Of a DNA stretch of 64,000 bases, positions 41,151 through 50,785 are shown piece after piece. The stretch is from Tenuibacillus multivorans (GTDB taxonomy: Bacteria; Bacillota; Bacilli; Bacillales; Alkalibacillaceae), in NCBI RefSeq assembly GCF_900103915.1, contig NZ_FNIG01000001.1, forward strand, positions 434,001 to 498,000, in the 5' to 3' direction. The notes under the pieces were generated by a model. That model ran no database searches and was not told the DNA's origin. It was given only the letters and a program-made list of their open reading frames with translations. Within the stretch, counting starts at the first letter, position 1, and each line of letters begins with the position of its first letter. The position numbers were made by a program, and so were the translations under genes.

Positions 41151-42025
41151 AAAAAGTAATAGTGCTCTTATTAGTAGCTATGATGACATTAGTCGCTTGT
41201 AATCAAGAAACAAATGACGATGAAACAGAAAATCAAACAACTGAAACACCCGTTCAGGTGACATCAGTTGCTTTAACCGATTTCACGGAAGAACGTTCAC
41301 TTATTGGGCGAACGATGCCGAGTGATCAGATGCCCGTTATGCCACAGTTTGCAGGGGAAGTCGATGCATTAAACGTCGAACGTGGTGACACGGTAGAAGA
41401 AGGTGACGTATTAGCCGAGATTCTTAGTCCACAGTATGGTAGAACAGAACTCGAAGCTCCAATGGACGGTCAAATTCAGCAGCTCAACATGGTGGAAGGC
41501 CGCCCGATTACAAACGAAAATCCAGCTGCCCTCGTCGTTGCGATTGACCCATTAAAATTAAACTTTAACGTCCCAGCAAATGAAGTGGACTCATTTGCTG
41601 TTGACGATGAACTAGAGTTTACCGTATCCCAATTAAATGAAAGTGGAACGGCGACGATTACGCACGTCGCTGACTCTGCAGGCGAAACGGGGATGTTTGC
41701 TATCGAAGCTGAAATTGAAAACCCGGATCAAAACATTCTCGCAGGCGTTACGGCTCAAGTTTCCTTAGAAAAAGTAATTGCTGAGGATACGTTGACCGTA
41801 CCAACAGAAGCTGTGGTTGATCGCGGTGGGGAACGCGTGATTTTTAAAGTTGAAGAAGGTCAAGTCGTTGAAGTTCCAATTGAAGTTGTCGCGATGCAGT
41901 CTGAAAATACGGCGATCAAAGCAATCGATGACGGATCTCTCGAAGAAGGTCAAGATGTCGTCATTCGAGGACAATTAACACTCTCAGATGGGCAAGAAGT
42001 CCGCGTCGTTGAGGGGGATGAATAA
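41147..42025 (+). CDS. RND efflux adaptor lipoprotein (HlyD/AcrA family)
   Basis: Links an RND pump to the outside in Gram-positive cells. The 292-residue protein has a lipoprotein signal (MKKVIVLLLVAMMTLVAC), a lipoyl/barrel-sandwich region (GEVDALNVERGDTVEEGDVLAEI) and a beta-barrel and membrane-proximal domain (VPTEAVVDRGGERVIFKVE). The start overlaps tetR, and the stop overlaps the pump gene. Confidence 0.9.
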   Translation: MKKVIVLLLVAMMTLVACNQETNDDETENQTTETPVQVTSVALTDFTEERSLIGRTMPSDQMPVMPQFAGEVDALNVERGDTVEEGDVLAEILSPQYGRTELEAPMDGQIQQLNMVEGRPITNENPAALVVAIDPLKLNFNVPANEVDSFAVDDELEFTVSQLNESGTATITHVADSAGETGMFAIEAEIENPDQNILAGVTAQVSLEKVIAEDTLTVPTEAVVDRGGERVIFKVEEGQVVEVPIEVVAMQSENTAIKAIDDGSLEEGQDVVIRGQLTLSDGQEVRVVEGDE

Positions 42026-45000
42026 TGCGCCTCATCGAAACATCCATCAAACGTCCCGTCGGCGTCACGATGATCATCCTAGCTATTTTGGCGCTAGGGT
42101 TCGTATCATTCCGTAATTTATCCGTCGACTTATATCCAGATATAGACCTGCCGATTGCGGTGGTGGCGACTTCCTACGAGGGAGCGGCCCCGCAGGAAGT
42201 AGAAGAGCTCGTCACGAAACCGATTGAATCATCGGTTGCAACGATTGAAGGGGTCGAAACGATTCAGGCTCAATCACAGCCTGGAAGTTCACTCGTCATC
42301 ATGATGTTTTCAACCGATACGAATTTAGATAATGCGCTGCTCAATGTCAGGGAAAGCGTCGATCAGATTAAAGGCTTTTTACCGACCGGCGCTAACGAAC
42401 CTAGTGTTCTACGCTTTGACCCGCAACAAATGCCCGTCATGTGGGTCGGGTTAACTGGAGCGGATAAAGCAACGTTGCAAAATGTAGCCGAAAACGATAT
42501 TCAACCGTTATTCGAGCGACAGCCGGGTGTCGGCTCTGTCTCGATTGAGGGTGGTGTGAGCGAAGAAGTTCGTGTCGTCCTCGATCAGCAGCGCCTAAAT
42601 CAGTTTGGATTGTCATCGCAACAAATCATGCAGTCAATTCAAAGTGCGAATCAATCCATATCAGGTGGCGTCGTCTCACGCGGAACACAGGAACTCCAAA
42701 TTCGTATTTTGGGCGAATATGATTCCTTAGATGAAATCCGCCAAACGTTGATTCAAACACCGCAGAACGAATTTATTCGTTTGAACGACGTCGCAACCGT
42801 TGAACGTGCAGAGACTGAACAAACAGGTTTGTCTCTCGTAAACGGTGAAGAATCCGTCGTCATGAACATTTTGAAAAAGACCGATGGCAATACGGTCGCC
42901 GTTTCCGATGAAATTCATAGCGCCATGGAGGATGTGCGCGAGAATTTACCAGAAGGCGTAAAACTTAATACGGTTTTTGATACGTCACAGTTTATTCGCA
43001 TGTCGATTGACTCTGTCGTACAAAACCTATTACTTGGGGCTTTATTTGCAGTATTAGTCTTACTTTTATTCCTAAAAAGCTTCCGTGCGACACTCGTTAT
43101 CAGTTTATCGATTCCGATTGCAGTAATTACTACGTTTACGCTTATGTATTTTACCGGTGAAACGGTGAACGTCCTAACGATGGGCGGACTCGCGCTCGGG
43201 ATTGGTATGATGGTCGACAGCGCCATCGTCATACTCGAGCACATCGTCACGTATCGTGAGCGGGGTTATTCGATGATTGAAGCGGCAAAAGAAGGGGCAT
43301 CCGAGATTGCACCAGCCGTCATTGCCTCAACGACGACCACGTTAGTCGTGTTCTTACCAATCGTGTTCGTCGAAGGCATCGCATCAGAAATTTTTACACC
43401 GCTTGCGATTACTGTAGCGTTTGCTCTAATCGCATCACTCGCAGCATCCTTAACGATAATCCCGATGCTGTCATCTAAGATGCTGAAAAAATTAAGCGCC
43501 GGGAACGGACGTCGCTATTGGTTTGACCGCTTATTAGATGGTGTGATTCGCGTTTATCAAGGGCTACTTCGTGGCGCACTAAGGTTTAGAAAAACAACGA
43601 TACTTGTAACATTCATCGTGATCGCGAGTAGCTTGGCTCTAATTCCGCGACTCGGCCTAGCGTTTATTCCTGAAGCGGACCAAGGCCAAATCGAGATTAC
43701 GGTCACAACACCATCAGGCACCAATCTCGAAACAACATCTGATGTGGTTGACCGAGTCAATACGATTATGGAAAAAGATGAAGATGTCATTGAATCGAGC
43801 TACGTATCCGTTGGTGGCGGTGGATCGATGGGAATGGGCATGACCGCCAACACCGCTTCGTATATGATCCAGCTCGTACCACAGGATGAGCGCGATTTAA
43901 CGACAGAAGATGTCATGCAAAAATGGGATTCACAAGTTCAAGACATCGCCGGAGCTGATATTTCGGTCAATGTCCTTGGCGCAGGCATTAGCACTGGTGA
44001 CCCAGTCCAGATTCAACTGCAAGGCCCGGATCACGATGTTTTATCGCAAATTGCAGACCAAGTCGTGACCGTGATCAGTGATGTCGAAGGTGTGCATAAC
44101 GCAGGCTCATCAACTGATGAAGGCCGACCTGAAATGCAAATTGTCGTCGACCGAGAAGCGGCCGCTGAATTTGGCATGACCTATCAGCAAGTGATGGGAC
44201 AGGTGAGCTCTCAATTAAACGGACAAATCGCCACGCAATTTAGAACCGGTGGCAACGAGTTAGACGTACGTGTTTTAACACCAAAAGAAGAACGTGATAC
44301 CATTGAAGAAATCGAAAACTTGAAGATCATGACACCAACGGGCGAACAAATCCGTTTAGAAACAGTCGCGTCACTCGAACAAGTGAGAGGACCAGTGACG
44401 TTAACCCGCAGTAATCAGCAGCGCCAAGTTGTCGTCTCGAGTGGGCTAGTCGGACGTGATTTAGGAAGTGTCATGACCGATATTGAGGATCGATTAAGCG
44501 GTATGGAATTCCCTGAAGGCTATAGCTATTCCATCGGTGGTCAGGCAGAAGACATGATGGAGGCATTCGGCGACCTAGCCTTAGCGTTAGTGTTCTCGAT
44601 TTTCCTCGTGTACGCAGTCATGGCGGTTCAGTTTGAAAACTTCTTACACCCATTCATCATCATGTTCTCATTACCAACGATGGTGATCGGGGTGATTCTC
44701 GGACTATTCGTCACGGGACTACCGTTATCGATTCCAGCGTTCATTGGGGTGATTATGCTCGCCGGAATTGTCGTCAACAACGCTATCGTGCTCGTCGACT
44801 ATATCAATATTTTACGACGAAAAGGCACGGAGCGTTTTGAAGCAATTCTCGAAGCTGGTGGAAACAGACTGCGTCCGATTTTAATGACATCCCTAACGAC
44901 CGTGTTAGGTATGATTCCATTGTCATTAGGACTCGGGCAAGGTGGCGAAGCGCAGCAACCATTAGCCGTGGTCATCATCTTCGGTTTAATGTTCTCAATG

Positions 45001-45078
45001 CTGATCACCTTAGTCTTAATCCCTGTTGTCTACACACTGTTTGACGACCTATCAAGAAAAATTTTAAGAAAATCATAG
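42025..45078 (+). CDS. RND family efflux transporter (AcrB/SwrC type)
   Basis: Proton-driven exporter of 1017 residues with 12 membrane helices and two large outside loops. Helix 4 carries the proton-relay acids in GGLALGIGMMVDSAIVILEHI. The second half has LAGIVVNNAIVLVDYINILRR. The overall type is like B. subtilis SwrC (surfactin resistance) and other HAE1-like pumps. Substrate unknown. Confidence 0.92.
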   Translation: MRLIETSIKRPVGVTMIILAILALGFVSFRNLSVDLYPDIDLPIAVVATSYEGAAPQEVEELVTKPIESSVATIEGVETIQAQSQPGSSLVIMMFSTDTNLDNALLNVRESVDQIKGFLPTGANEPSVLRFDPQQMPVMWVGLTGADKATLQNVAENDIQPLFERQPGVGSVSIEGGVSEEVRVVLDQQRLNQFGLSSQQIMQSIQSANQSISGGVVSRGTQELQIRILGEYDSLDEIRQTLIQTPQNEFIRLNDVATVERAETEQTGLSLVNGEESVVMNILKKTDGNTVAVSDEIHSAMEDVRENLPEGVKLNTVFDTSQFIRMSIDSVVQNLLLGALFAVLVLLLFLKSFRATLVISLSIPIAVITTFTLMYFTGETVNVLTMGGLALGIGMMVDSAIVILEHIVTYRERGYSMIEAAKEGASEIAPAVIASTTTTLVVFLPIVFVEGIASEIFTPLAITVAFALIASLAASLTIIPMLSSKMLKKLSAGNGRRYWFDRLLDGVIRVYQGLLRGALRFRKTTILVTFIVIASSLALIPRLGLAFIPEADQGQIEITVTTPSGTNLETTSDVVDRVNTIMEKDEDVIESSYVSVGGGGSMGMGMTANTASYMIQLVPQDERDLTTEDVMQKWDSQVQDIAGADISVNVLGAGISTGDPVQIQLQGPDHDVLSQIADQVVTVISDVEGVHNAGSSTDEGRPEMQIVVDREAAAEFGMTYQQVMGQVSSQLNGQIATQFRTGGNELDVRVLTPKEERDTIEEIENLKIMTPTGEQIRLETVASLEQVRGPVTLTRSNQQRQVVVSSGLVGRDLGSVMTDIEDRLSGMEFPEGYSYSIGGQAEDMMEAFGDLALALVFSIFLVYAVMAVQFENFLHPFIIMFSLPTMVIGVILGLFVTGLPLSIPAFIGVIMLAGIVVNNAIVLVDYINILRRKGTERFEAILEAGGNRLRPILMTSLTTVLGMIPLSLGLGQGGEAQQPLAVVIIFGLMFSMLITLVLIPVVYTLFDDLSRKILRKS

Positions 45079-45093
45079 AAGGTTGAAGAAGGA

Positions 45094-45127
45094 AGGCTCC
45101 CGCTTGTGGCGGGAGCCTGATTTTTTG
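45094..45127 (+). terminator. Terminator of the efflux operon
   Basis: AGGCTCCCGC and GCGGGAGCCT with a TTGTG loop, then GATTTTTTG. Confidence 0.88.
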
Positions 45128-45151
45128 TTTTTTTGGGCTGGGTGCATGAAT

Positions 45152-45673
45152 CCCCATTGAGGAGCGATTTTTGCCCGATGAGGCGAGCTGAATCTCCATA
45201 GACGAGAGGTTTTCGCCCAATGGGACGTGCTGATTCCCCATGGACGTGTGTTTTTCGCCCGATGAGGTGGGCTGAATCCCCATAGACGAGCGATTTTTGC
45301 CCAATGAGGTGAGCTGATTCCCCATGGACGTGTGTTTTTGCCCAATGAGGTGAGCTGAATCCCCATAGACGAGAGGTTTTCGCCCAATGGGACGTGCTGA
45401 TTCCCCATGGACGTGTGTTTTTCGCCCAATGAGGTGAGCTGAATCCCCATTGAGGAGCGATTTTTGCCCGATGAGGCGAGCTGAATCCCCATAGACGAGA
45501 GGTTTTCGCCCAATGGGACGTGCTGATTCCCCATGGACGTGTGTTTTTCGCCCAATGAGGTGAGCTGAATCCCCATAGATGAGCGATTTTTGCCCAATGA
45601 GGTGAGCTGAATCCCCATAGATGAGAGGCTTTACCCAATGAAGCGCGCTAAATCCCCAATGAACAATCAACTC
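45152..45673. repeat. 21-bp phased array A5, the longest, with a 126-bp higher-order duplication
   Basis: About 25 units read CCCCAT(A/T/G)GA.. and GCCCAATGA.. in alternation. Starts are at 45152, 45173, 45194 and so on, with one 20-bp unit at 45320 and another at 45634. A six-unit block of 126 bp (45152-45277) recurs with two or three changes at 45445-45570, and part of it at 45361-45444. All three frames of the minus strand stay open for about 180-220 codons. That follows from a stop-free repeat and is not evidence for a protein. Confidence 0.93.
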
Positions 45674-45992
45674 ACAAAAAAATATAAACTTTTTTAAAAT
45701 ATGGTGTTTTTTAATTTTCTCGCCTATATATGAAAAACGATGAAATTTTGGCTAGAAAATTCAATTTCCTCCTAGAGAAAATGCGATTTTCCTATGTTTT
45801 ACAAACCCATTTAGACTTGCTATAACTAAATTGTCAAGGTTAGATGAAGCACACTGGTGGTTGAGGATTTCAGGTAAACTAACTGGGGGAAGGTTAGCAT
45901 TACCATATATCGGCTTGTCGTTTGACAAATTATCTCCTTACGCTTCTCTAATCTTGGCCCCGTACAAAAGCCATCCATAAGTAGGTGATAAA
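45674..45992. other. AT-rich gap without a gene
   Basis: This 319-bp stretch between array A5 and the NERD gene is AT-rich. It contains a short inverted repeat, TTTAG/CTAAA, near 45811-45832. I see no coding, RNA or promoter signal that I can support. Confidence 0.5.
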
Positions 45993-47012
45993 ATGTTTCA
46001 AACACAAAAGATTCCATCCACATTATTGAAAATCATTGCTTATCAAATCCATTTGCCTTCTAATCACAAATCCATTCAAAAGATCGAAGCCGATATCGCT
46101 AAATCCATCTCTGGTTATTATGGCGAGAAATCAATTGCATACTACATCAATTCTATTGTGAACAAAAATTTTGAGCCGGTTCAAAATATCTATCTAAACA
46201 TTTACGGTAGATTTTTCGAAATCGATGCCTTACTTGTGAATGATAAATTTTTGCTTATTACCGAGGTGAAAAATCATAGGGATGTCGTGACAATAGACCA
46301 TGAGCTTGGTGTTATGGTTCAACAGGGGCGAAGAGGAGAAAAAACTTATCAAGATCCCATCCTCCAGGCTGAAAAACAAGCACAGCTATTAGATATGTGG
46401 CTAAAAAACAACGGCTATGACATCCCGATTGAGATTTTGGCCGTATTTACAAATCAAAATGTTGTTGTCAAAAGGCCGGAGAATGGGAAGCTCGACTCGC
46501 GCATTATCTATGGTTACAAACTTAACCAAAAATACGAGGAGATTAGTAAAAAGTACACCAATCATCCCGTACTGAATGACCGCTATGAGTTAATCAACAA
46601 GATTTTAGATGACACACGTCTTTTTAATAAATCCTTATTAAAAAATTACAACCTAAAGATGAATGACTTCATGCCAGGTGTGACTTGTCCGAATTGTGAT
46701 CGCATTGGTATGGTCCGAGAAAAACATAAGTGGCGATGTCTCGGCTGTCATCATACGGATAAATATGCTCATATTCGAGCCTTAAAAGAGTATTTTCTAA
46801 TATTTGGACCGGAAATTACGAACAAAAAGGCGAGGGAATGGCTGGGGATTGAATCACGTTATGTCGCTAAATATTTGCTACAACAAATAGCTCATAAACA
46901 GGTTGGAAAAGGTAGACAGACAGTTTATATCTTAAATTTTGATTTACAAAAGGATTTCAATTATTTACTAGAATATAATAAAAAACAATATATAGAAAAG
47001 TTAGCACTATAG
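45993..47012 (+). CDS. NERD-domain protein with C-terminal zinc ribbon
   Basis: Nuclease-related protein of 339 residues. The NERD domain (about residues 35-170) has the endonuclease-like core FEIDALLVNDKFLLITEVKNH, with Asp and the E-x-K pair, and a following DPILQAEKQAQLL helix. A zinc ribbon CPNC/CLGC lies near residue 230 and a winged-helix-like tail follows. It could act on DNA, but activity is inferred from the fold only. AGTAGGTGATAAA precedes the ATG. Confidence 0.85.
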   Translation: MFQTQKIPSTLLKIIAYQIHLPSNHKSIQKIEADIAKSISGYYGEKSIAYYINSIVNKNFEPVQNIYLNIYGRFFEIDALLVNDKFLLITEVKNHRDVVTIDHELGVMVQQGRRGEKTYQDPILQAEKQAQLLDMWLKNNGYDIPIEILAVFTNQNVVVKRPENGKLDSRIIYGYKLNQKYEEISKKYTNHPVLNDRYELINKILDDTRLFNKSLLKNYNLKMNDFMPGVTCPNCDRIGMVREKHKWRCLGCHHTDKYAHIRALKEYFLIFGPEITNKKAREWLGIESRYVAKYLLQQIAHKQVGKGRQTVYILNFDLQKDFNYLLEYNKKQYIEKLAL

Positions 47013-47040
47013 CGCCTGTTTTAATCCGGGTGCTTTTTTA
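47009..47040 (+). terminator. Terminator after the NERD gene
   Basis: AGCGCC and GGGTGCT form a short stem followed by TTTTTT. Confidence 0.6.
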
Positions 47041-47048
47041 TATGGAAC

Positions 47049-47070
47049 GTTTCCGGCTGTTGCCGGAAAC
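47049..47070. repeat. Perfect hairpin of the CGTTTCC..GGAAACG type
   Basis: CGTTTCCGGC, a TGTT or shorter loop, and GCCGGAAACG. Closely related stems form the leftward terminators at 57078-57115 and 57945-57980, but this copy has no adjacent T run. Confidence 0.6.
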
Positions 47071-47105
47071 GAACATCATTAAATGCCTTATCAGTGGGGC
47101 TGAAT

Positions 47106-47431
47106 CCCCAAATGGTGAGCGTTTTTCACCCAATGAGGGTAGATAAGTCCCCAATGTTGGGAGTTTTTCGCCCAAAGAGGCGCACTAATTCCCCAATGCC
47201 GGGAGTTTTTCGCCCAAAGAGGCGAGCTAATTCCCCAATGACGAGAGGTTTTTACCCAAAGAGGAGAGCTAATTCCCCATTGACAAGAGGTTTTTACCCA
47301 AAGAGGCGAGCTAATTCCCCAATGATGAGAGGTTTTTACCCAAAGAGGCGAGCTAATTCCCCAATGACGAGAGGTTTTCACCCAATGAGATGGCCTGATT
47401 CCCCAATACCGAGAGCTTTTTACCCAAATCC
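47106..47431. repeat. 21-bp phased array A6 (AATGGGGAA family, inverted)
   Basis: About 16 units. The first (47106) is 22 bp long and all others are 21 bp from 47128 to 47422. They alternate CCCCAATGA..GAGAGGTTTTT and ACCCAAAGAGGCGAGCTAA as 42-bp dimers, several of which are almost identical. It lies before the LCP gene, whose TATAAT-like -10 (47487-47492) is 56 bp further on. Confidence 0.92.
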
Positions 47432-47525
47432 AGTTTTCTCACCAAATTTTAATCTCTCTTTAATTCTATCCCAACGGTCCAAGGTATATAATGTTAAGTG
47501 AGGCTATTATTCTATCGAAAGGAAC

Positions 47526-48458
47526 ATGGCTATGACTTCAAGAATCGAACGTCGCAAGGAAAAAAAGAATAAACGAAAAATCATATTAACCATTTCGGCT
47601 ATTCTACTAGCTGGATTAATAGCGTTTGCGACTTATTTATATATGAAAGTGGGCGACACGGTCGAGGCGATGTATACGCCGCTCGAATCGGACGCCTCGC
47701 GTGAACAGGAGACCGCGCTCGAGAGTAAGGAATCGATTAACGTGTTACTTCTCGGGGTTGATGAGCGCGAGGGAGATAAAGGGCGTTCGGATACGATGAT
47801 GCTCTTGTCGCTCAACCCGCATACGAATGAAATGCTGAAGTTTAACATCCCGCGCGATACGTATGTTGAAATCCCGGGGGTTGGTATGGATAAAATTAAT
47901 CACGCTTATGCTTTTGGTGGGTCAGATCTTTCCGTCAAAACAGTTGAAAACTTACTTGATACGACGATTCACTACTACGCAAAAATTAACATGGAAGGAC
48001 TCGTCGATGTGGTGGATGCGATGGGCGGTATTACCGTGCAAAATGATATCCACCTCACACGTAATCAATACGATTTTCCAAAAGGTGAACTATCGTTAAA
48101 TGGGGAAGAGGCCCTTGTTTATACGCGTATTAGAAAAGAAGACCCGCGCGGTGACCTTGGACGTAATGATCGTCAGCAAAAAGTGATTGATGCGTTCATC
48201 GATAAAGCTGTATCCGTCGAATCATTTACCAAAGTCAACCCAATTTTAGATGCAGCGGGCGAAAACGCGCAGACGAATGTTGAAATGGAAACCTTGCGCC
48301 GACTGTTCTTCGATTACCGGGGAACGCGAAATAACCAAACGAAAGAGATGATTGAAGGAAGCGGTCGTATGATGGGCGGCGTCTGGTATTACGTCGTATC
48401 GAATGAAGAGATTTACCGCTTGCGCAATGTACTCAGCGACCATATGCAGGCACGTTAA
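47526..48458 (+). CDS. LytR-CpsA-Psr (LCP) family cell-wall polymer ligase
   Basis: Attaches anionic glycopolymers such as wall teichoic acid to peptidoglycan from their lipid-linked form. The 310-residue protein has a basic cytoplasmic N terminus, one membrane helix (IILTISAILLAGLIAFATYLY) and the LCP domain with LLLGVDEREGDKGRSDTMML, PRDTYVEIPG and the RIRKEDPRGDLGRNDRQQ arginine motif. ATG 47526 follows GAAAGGAAC; ATG 47532 is an alternative. Confidence 0.92.
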   Translation: MAMTSRIERRKEKKNKRKIILTISAILLAGLIAFATYLYMKVGDTVEAMYTPLESDASREQETALESKESINVLLLGVDEREGDKGRSDTMMLLSLNPHTNEMLKFNIPRDTYVEIPGVGMDKINHAYAFGGSDLSVKTVENLLDTTIHYYAKINMEGLVDVVDAMGGITVQNDIHLTRNQYDFPKGELSLNGEEALVYTRIRKEDPRGDLGRNDRQQKVIDAFIDKAVSVESFTKVNPILDAAGENAQTNVEMETLRRLFFDYRGTRNNQTKEMIEGSGRMMGGVWYYVVSNEEIYRLRNVLSDHMQAR

Positions 48459-48486
48459 AACACTGTCATGTATTCTTAACGAAAAC

Positions 48487-48514
48487 TTAACCCAATAAAA
48501 CTTAAAAATAGAAT
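48487..48514 (+). promoter_or_regulatory. Candidate promoter of the acyltransferase gene
   Basis: TTAACC (48487-48492) and TAGAAT (48509-48514) with a 16-bp spacer, 48 bp before the start codon. Confidence 0.35.
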
Positions 48515-48561
48515 ATGATGAGGTTGTGGACGAATTAATTTTAAATAGCGAGGGTGAGTCG

Positions 48562-49731
48562 ATGCAACAAAATCATCGCAGGAATCTAGATGAGATCCAG
48601 TTAGCTCGAGCGTTTGCGATTTTCGCTGTCATAATTGTCCATTCGACCTCAAATGGTGTCACGGTTTTACAACCTGATTCAACCCTATACCCGTTGTACA
48701 CCTTTTTGAATACCGCTGGAAAGTTAGGGACGCCGACCTTTATCATGCTGAGTAGTTTTGTTTTATTTTATAATTACTACCTGCGTGAAACGAATGGATC
48801 ATTAATTAAGCGATTTTACGTTAAACGGTTAAAATATATATTAGTTCCGTATATCTTGTTTTCCGCGATATACTTTGGCGTCAAATGGTATATCTATTAC
48901 GATTACCCAAGTCTAGCATTCGCCGCAGAAAAATTTCTGACACAGCTGGCCAAGGGGGATGCACACACGCACTTATATTTTGTGTTTATTAGCGTGCAGC
49001 TCTATATCATGTTCCCAATCCTTATGATTCTGTTTAAAAAATCGACATTCCTTAGAAAAAACTTAATCTGGATTGGCCTTGCCTTACAATGGCTGTGGGT
49101 CGTGTTAAACCGAAATTACTTTGGTATTTCGGATACCGGCTCGATTTCATTTTCGTATTTCTCATTTTACTTTATCGGCGCCTATCTCGGAATCTATTAC
49201 GATTCGATTAGGGAAAAAATGAGAAACGCGTCCTATCGCGGAAAAATCATGAATATAATATTCACCTCATTCGGTGCTATGCTCGTTTTATATACGGGTT
49301 ATATGTACCTCGCTCGAATTAATCAGTGGGGACCCGTTTACGAGGCGCTTCCGGCATTCATCACGAAATACTTTGGTACTTTCACGTGGGCGACCTATGC
49401 TTTACTTGCAGGACTCGTTGTATTCTATCTCGCGCACCTTGCAGAGAAAAAATTTGGCCCACGCACAAAAATGTTCTTTATGGAAATCGGCGCGACATCG
49501 TTCGGTATCTATATCCTGCACCCATTGATCTTACTAGCGATCCGAATAACGCTAAGTCCAGGAAACCCGTACGTCTATCATGCACTACAAATCGGAGTAT
49601 TTATTTCGATCACAGTTCTAAGCTGGTTGGCAGTCCGGTTAACGCACAAGTTCCTACCACACTATTGGATCGTGTTTGGAAAACTACCACCACAGCAAAT
49701 GAAGCGAGGGGAAGAAAGAGTGGCGGCTTAA
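48562..49731 (+). CDS. Membrane acyltransferase (acyltransferase-3 family)
   Basis: Multi-pass membrane protein of 389 residues with about ten helices (PF01757 type). These enzymes O-acylate sugars of surface polymers. The N-terminal QLARAFAIFAVIIVHST holds the conserved arginine and histidine. ATG 48562 follows GAGGGTGA; a longer frame starts at 48526 without a good ribosome site. Its neighbour is the LCP gene, so a role in decorating a wall polymer is plausible. Confidence 0.88.
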   Translation: MQQNHRRNLDEIQLARAFAIFAVIIVHSTSNGVTVLQPDSTLYPLYTFLNTAGKLGTPTFIMLSSFVLFYNYYLRETNGSLIKRFYVKRLKYILVPYILFSAIYFGVKWYIYYDYPSLAFAAEKFLTQLAKGDAHTHLYFVFISVQLYIMFPILMILFKKSTFLRKNLIWIGLALQWLWVVLNRNYFGISDTGSISFSYFSFYFIGAYLGIYYDSIREKMRNASYRGKIMNIIFTSFGAMLVLYTGYMYLARINQWGPVYEALPAFITKYFGTFTWATYALLAGLVVFYLAHLAEKKFGPRTKMFFMEIGATSFGIYILHPLILLAIRITLSPGNPYVYHALQIGVFISITVLSWLAVRLTHKFLPHYWIVFGKLPPQQMKRGEERVAA

Positions 49732-49733
49732 CT

Positions 49734-49760
49734 AAACCACGTGAATTCACGTGGTTTTTT
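49734..49760 (+). terminator. Terminator after the acyltransferase gene
   Basis: AACCACGTGAA and TTCACGTGGTT form a fully self-complementary stem followed by TTTT. Confidence 0.85.
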
Positions 49761-49782
49761 AGTGTAAATTCACCAGAATAAG

Positions 49783-49908
49783 AATCCAGACTAGGGGGTA
49801 GGGAATCCAGACTGGAAGGGAGAAAATCCAGACTCAGAGGATGGGAATCCAAACTAGAAGGGAGAAAATCCAAACTCGTGGCCATCAAATCCACAAACAT
49901 CGATAGTT
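49783..49908. repeat. 21-bp phased array C (AATCCAGACT family)
   Basis: Six units start at 49783, 49804, 49825, 49846, 49867 and 49888, exactly 21 bp apart. The consensus is AATCCAGACTNGAAGGGAGA with alternating ends (GGG or GAA), so a 42-bp dimer is again visible. Its sequence is unrelated to the AATGGGGAA arrays. It begins 23 bp after the terminator. The final unit (49888) keeps only AATCC. Confidence 0.88.
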
Positions 49909-50038
49909 AATCGAGACTTATCGTAAGCGTCATGATTGTCCAAGTTTCGCTCATCAGTATTAGGATAAAACAGCTCATTCAACGGTATTATGATAGAATG
50001 ATGATAAATATGTTGATAGAACAATAGGAGGTGAATCC

Positions 50039-50608
50039 ATGAAGAGTGGAGACATGGATCGCCATTTTAAAAACTTAAAAGAGCAGCGAGAACATTTTTA
50101 TCACGAATTTAATATTGAAAACCCGTGGCAACGACCAATGCCAGATAAATGGTCAACTGCCGAAACCTTATATCATCTCATTTTAATGGTGAGGTTATTC
50201 CGGCGATTTTCAAGAGTTTATGTACCGGCTATGCTTCCGGTCGCCTACCTACGGCGAAAGAAGCCTTACAAAACCGACATACATAATATCTATGAAGAAT
50301 ATCAACATAAGAAAAGAAAACCGATGAATGCACCGTTTCTATTAAAACCTCCATCAAATTTAGAGAGGAAATATACATTTAGCGACATTCAAGATTTACT
50401 TGAGGTTGAAACTGAAAAACTTGAAACCAAGCTGAGTGATATCGATCAGGATTTAGCGGGGCAAATCTATTATCCAGATCCAGTGGCTCATAATCCGAAC
50501 CTGATACAGAGCATACATTTGTTAGGTATTCACGAACAACATCATTTTAATATTCTGAAAAAGTACTTTTTGACCTACTACAACAACACAAAGGAGACAA
50601 AATCATGA
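50039..50608 (+). CDS. DinB/YfiT-like four-helix protein
   Basis: DinB-superfamily protein of 189 residues. Family members include metal-dependent thiol transferases that use bacillithiol. The helix bundle carries a possible metal triad: His in ETLYHLIL near residue 47 and two in GIHEQHHFNILKK near the end. AGGAGGTGA precedes the ATG. It overlaps by 4 bp the start of a carboxylesterase remnant. Confidence 0.8.
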   Translation: MKSGDMDRHFKNLKEQREHFYHEFNIENPWQRPMPDKWSTAETLYHLILMVRLFRRFSRVYVPAMLPVAYLRRKKPYKTDIHNIYEEYQHKKRKPMNAPFLLKPPSNLERKYTFSDIQDLLEVETEKLETKLSDIDQDLAGQIYYPDPVAHNPNLIQSIHLLGIHEQHHFNILKKYFLTYYNNTKETKS

Positions 50609-50664
50609 AAGTCGTTGCACCCAAGTCTTTTACATATCGAGGATTCACCCCCTCTCTCGCCTAA
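50605..50664 (+). pseudogene. Remnant of a carboxylesterase (est) gene start
   Basis: The 19-codon frame MKVVAPKSFTYRG... has a good AAAGGAGAC ribosome site and matches the N terminus of Bacillus carboxylesterase Est, which begins MKVV.PK.F...G. The rest of the gene (about 230 codons) is missing and the frame ends after FTPSLA. This looks like the stump left by a deletion. No further gene is seen up to 50785. Confidence 0.55.
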
Positions 50665-50785
50665 GAAAGACGAATAGACAAGGTTACAACCACTACTTTG
50701 CTCAAACGGAATACTGCTTGTCTTTATTATACATGATTTTTCCAACTAAACAAGCAAAAATAGAACATATATTCGCGTGTAAAAT

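Noticed and set aside
45030-45670. Overlapping open frames of about 180-220 codons in all three minus frames
   Set aside because: They arise from the stop-free 21-bp units of array A5; no ribosome site, simultaneous openness of all frames, and 20-bp units that shift the frame argue against real proteins.
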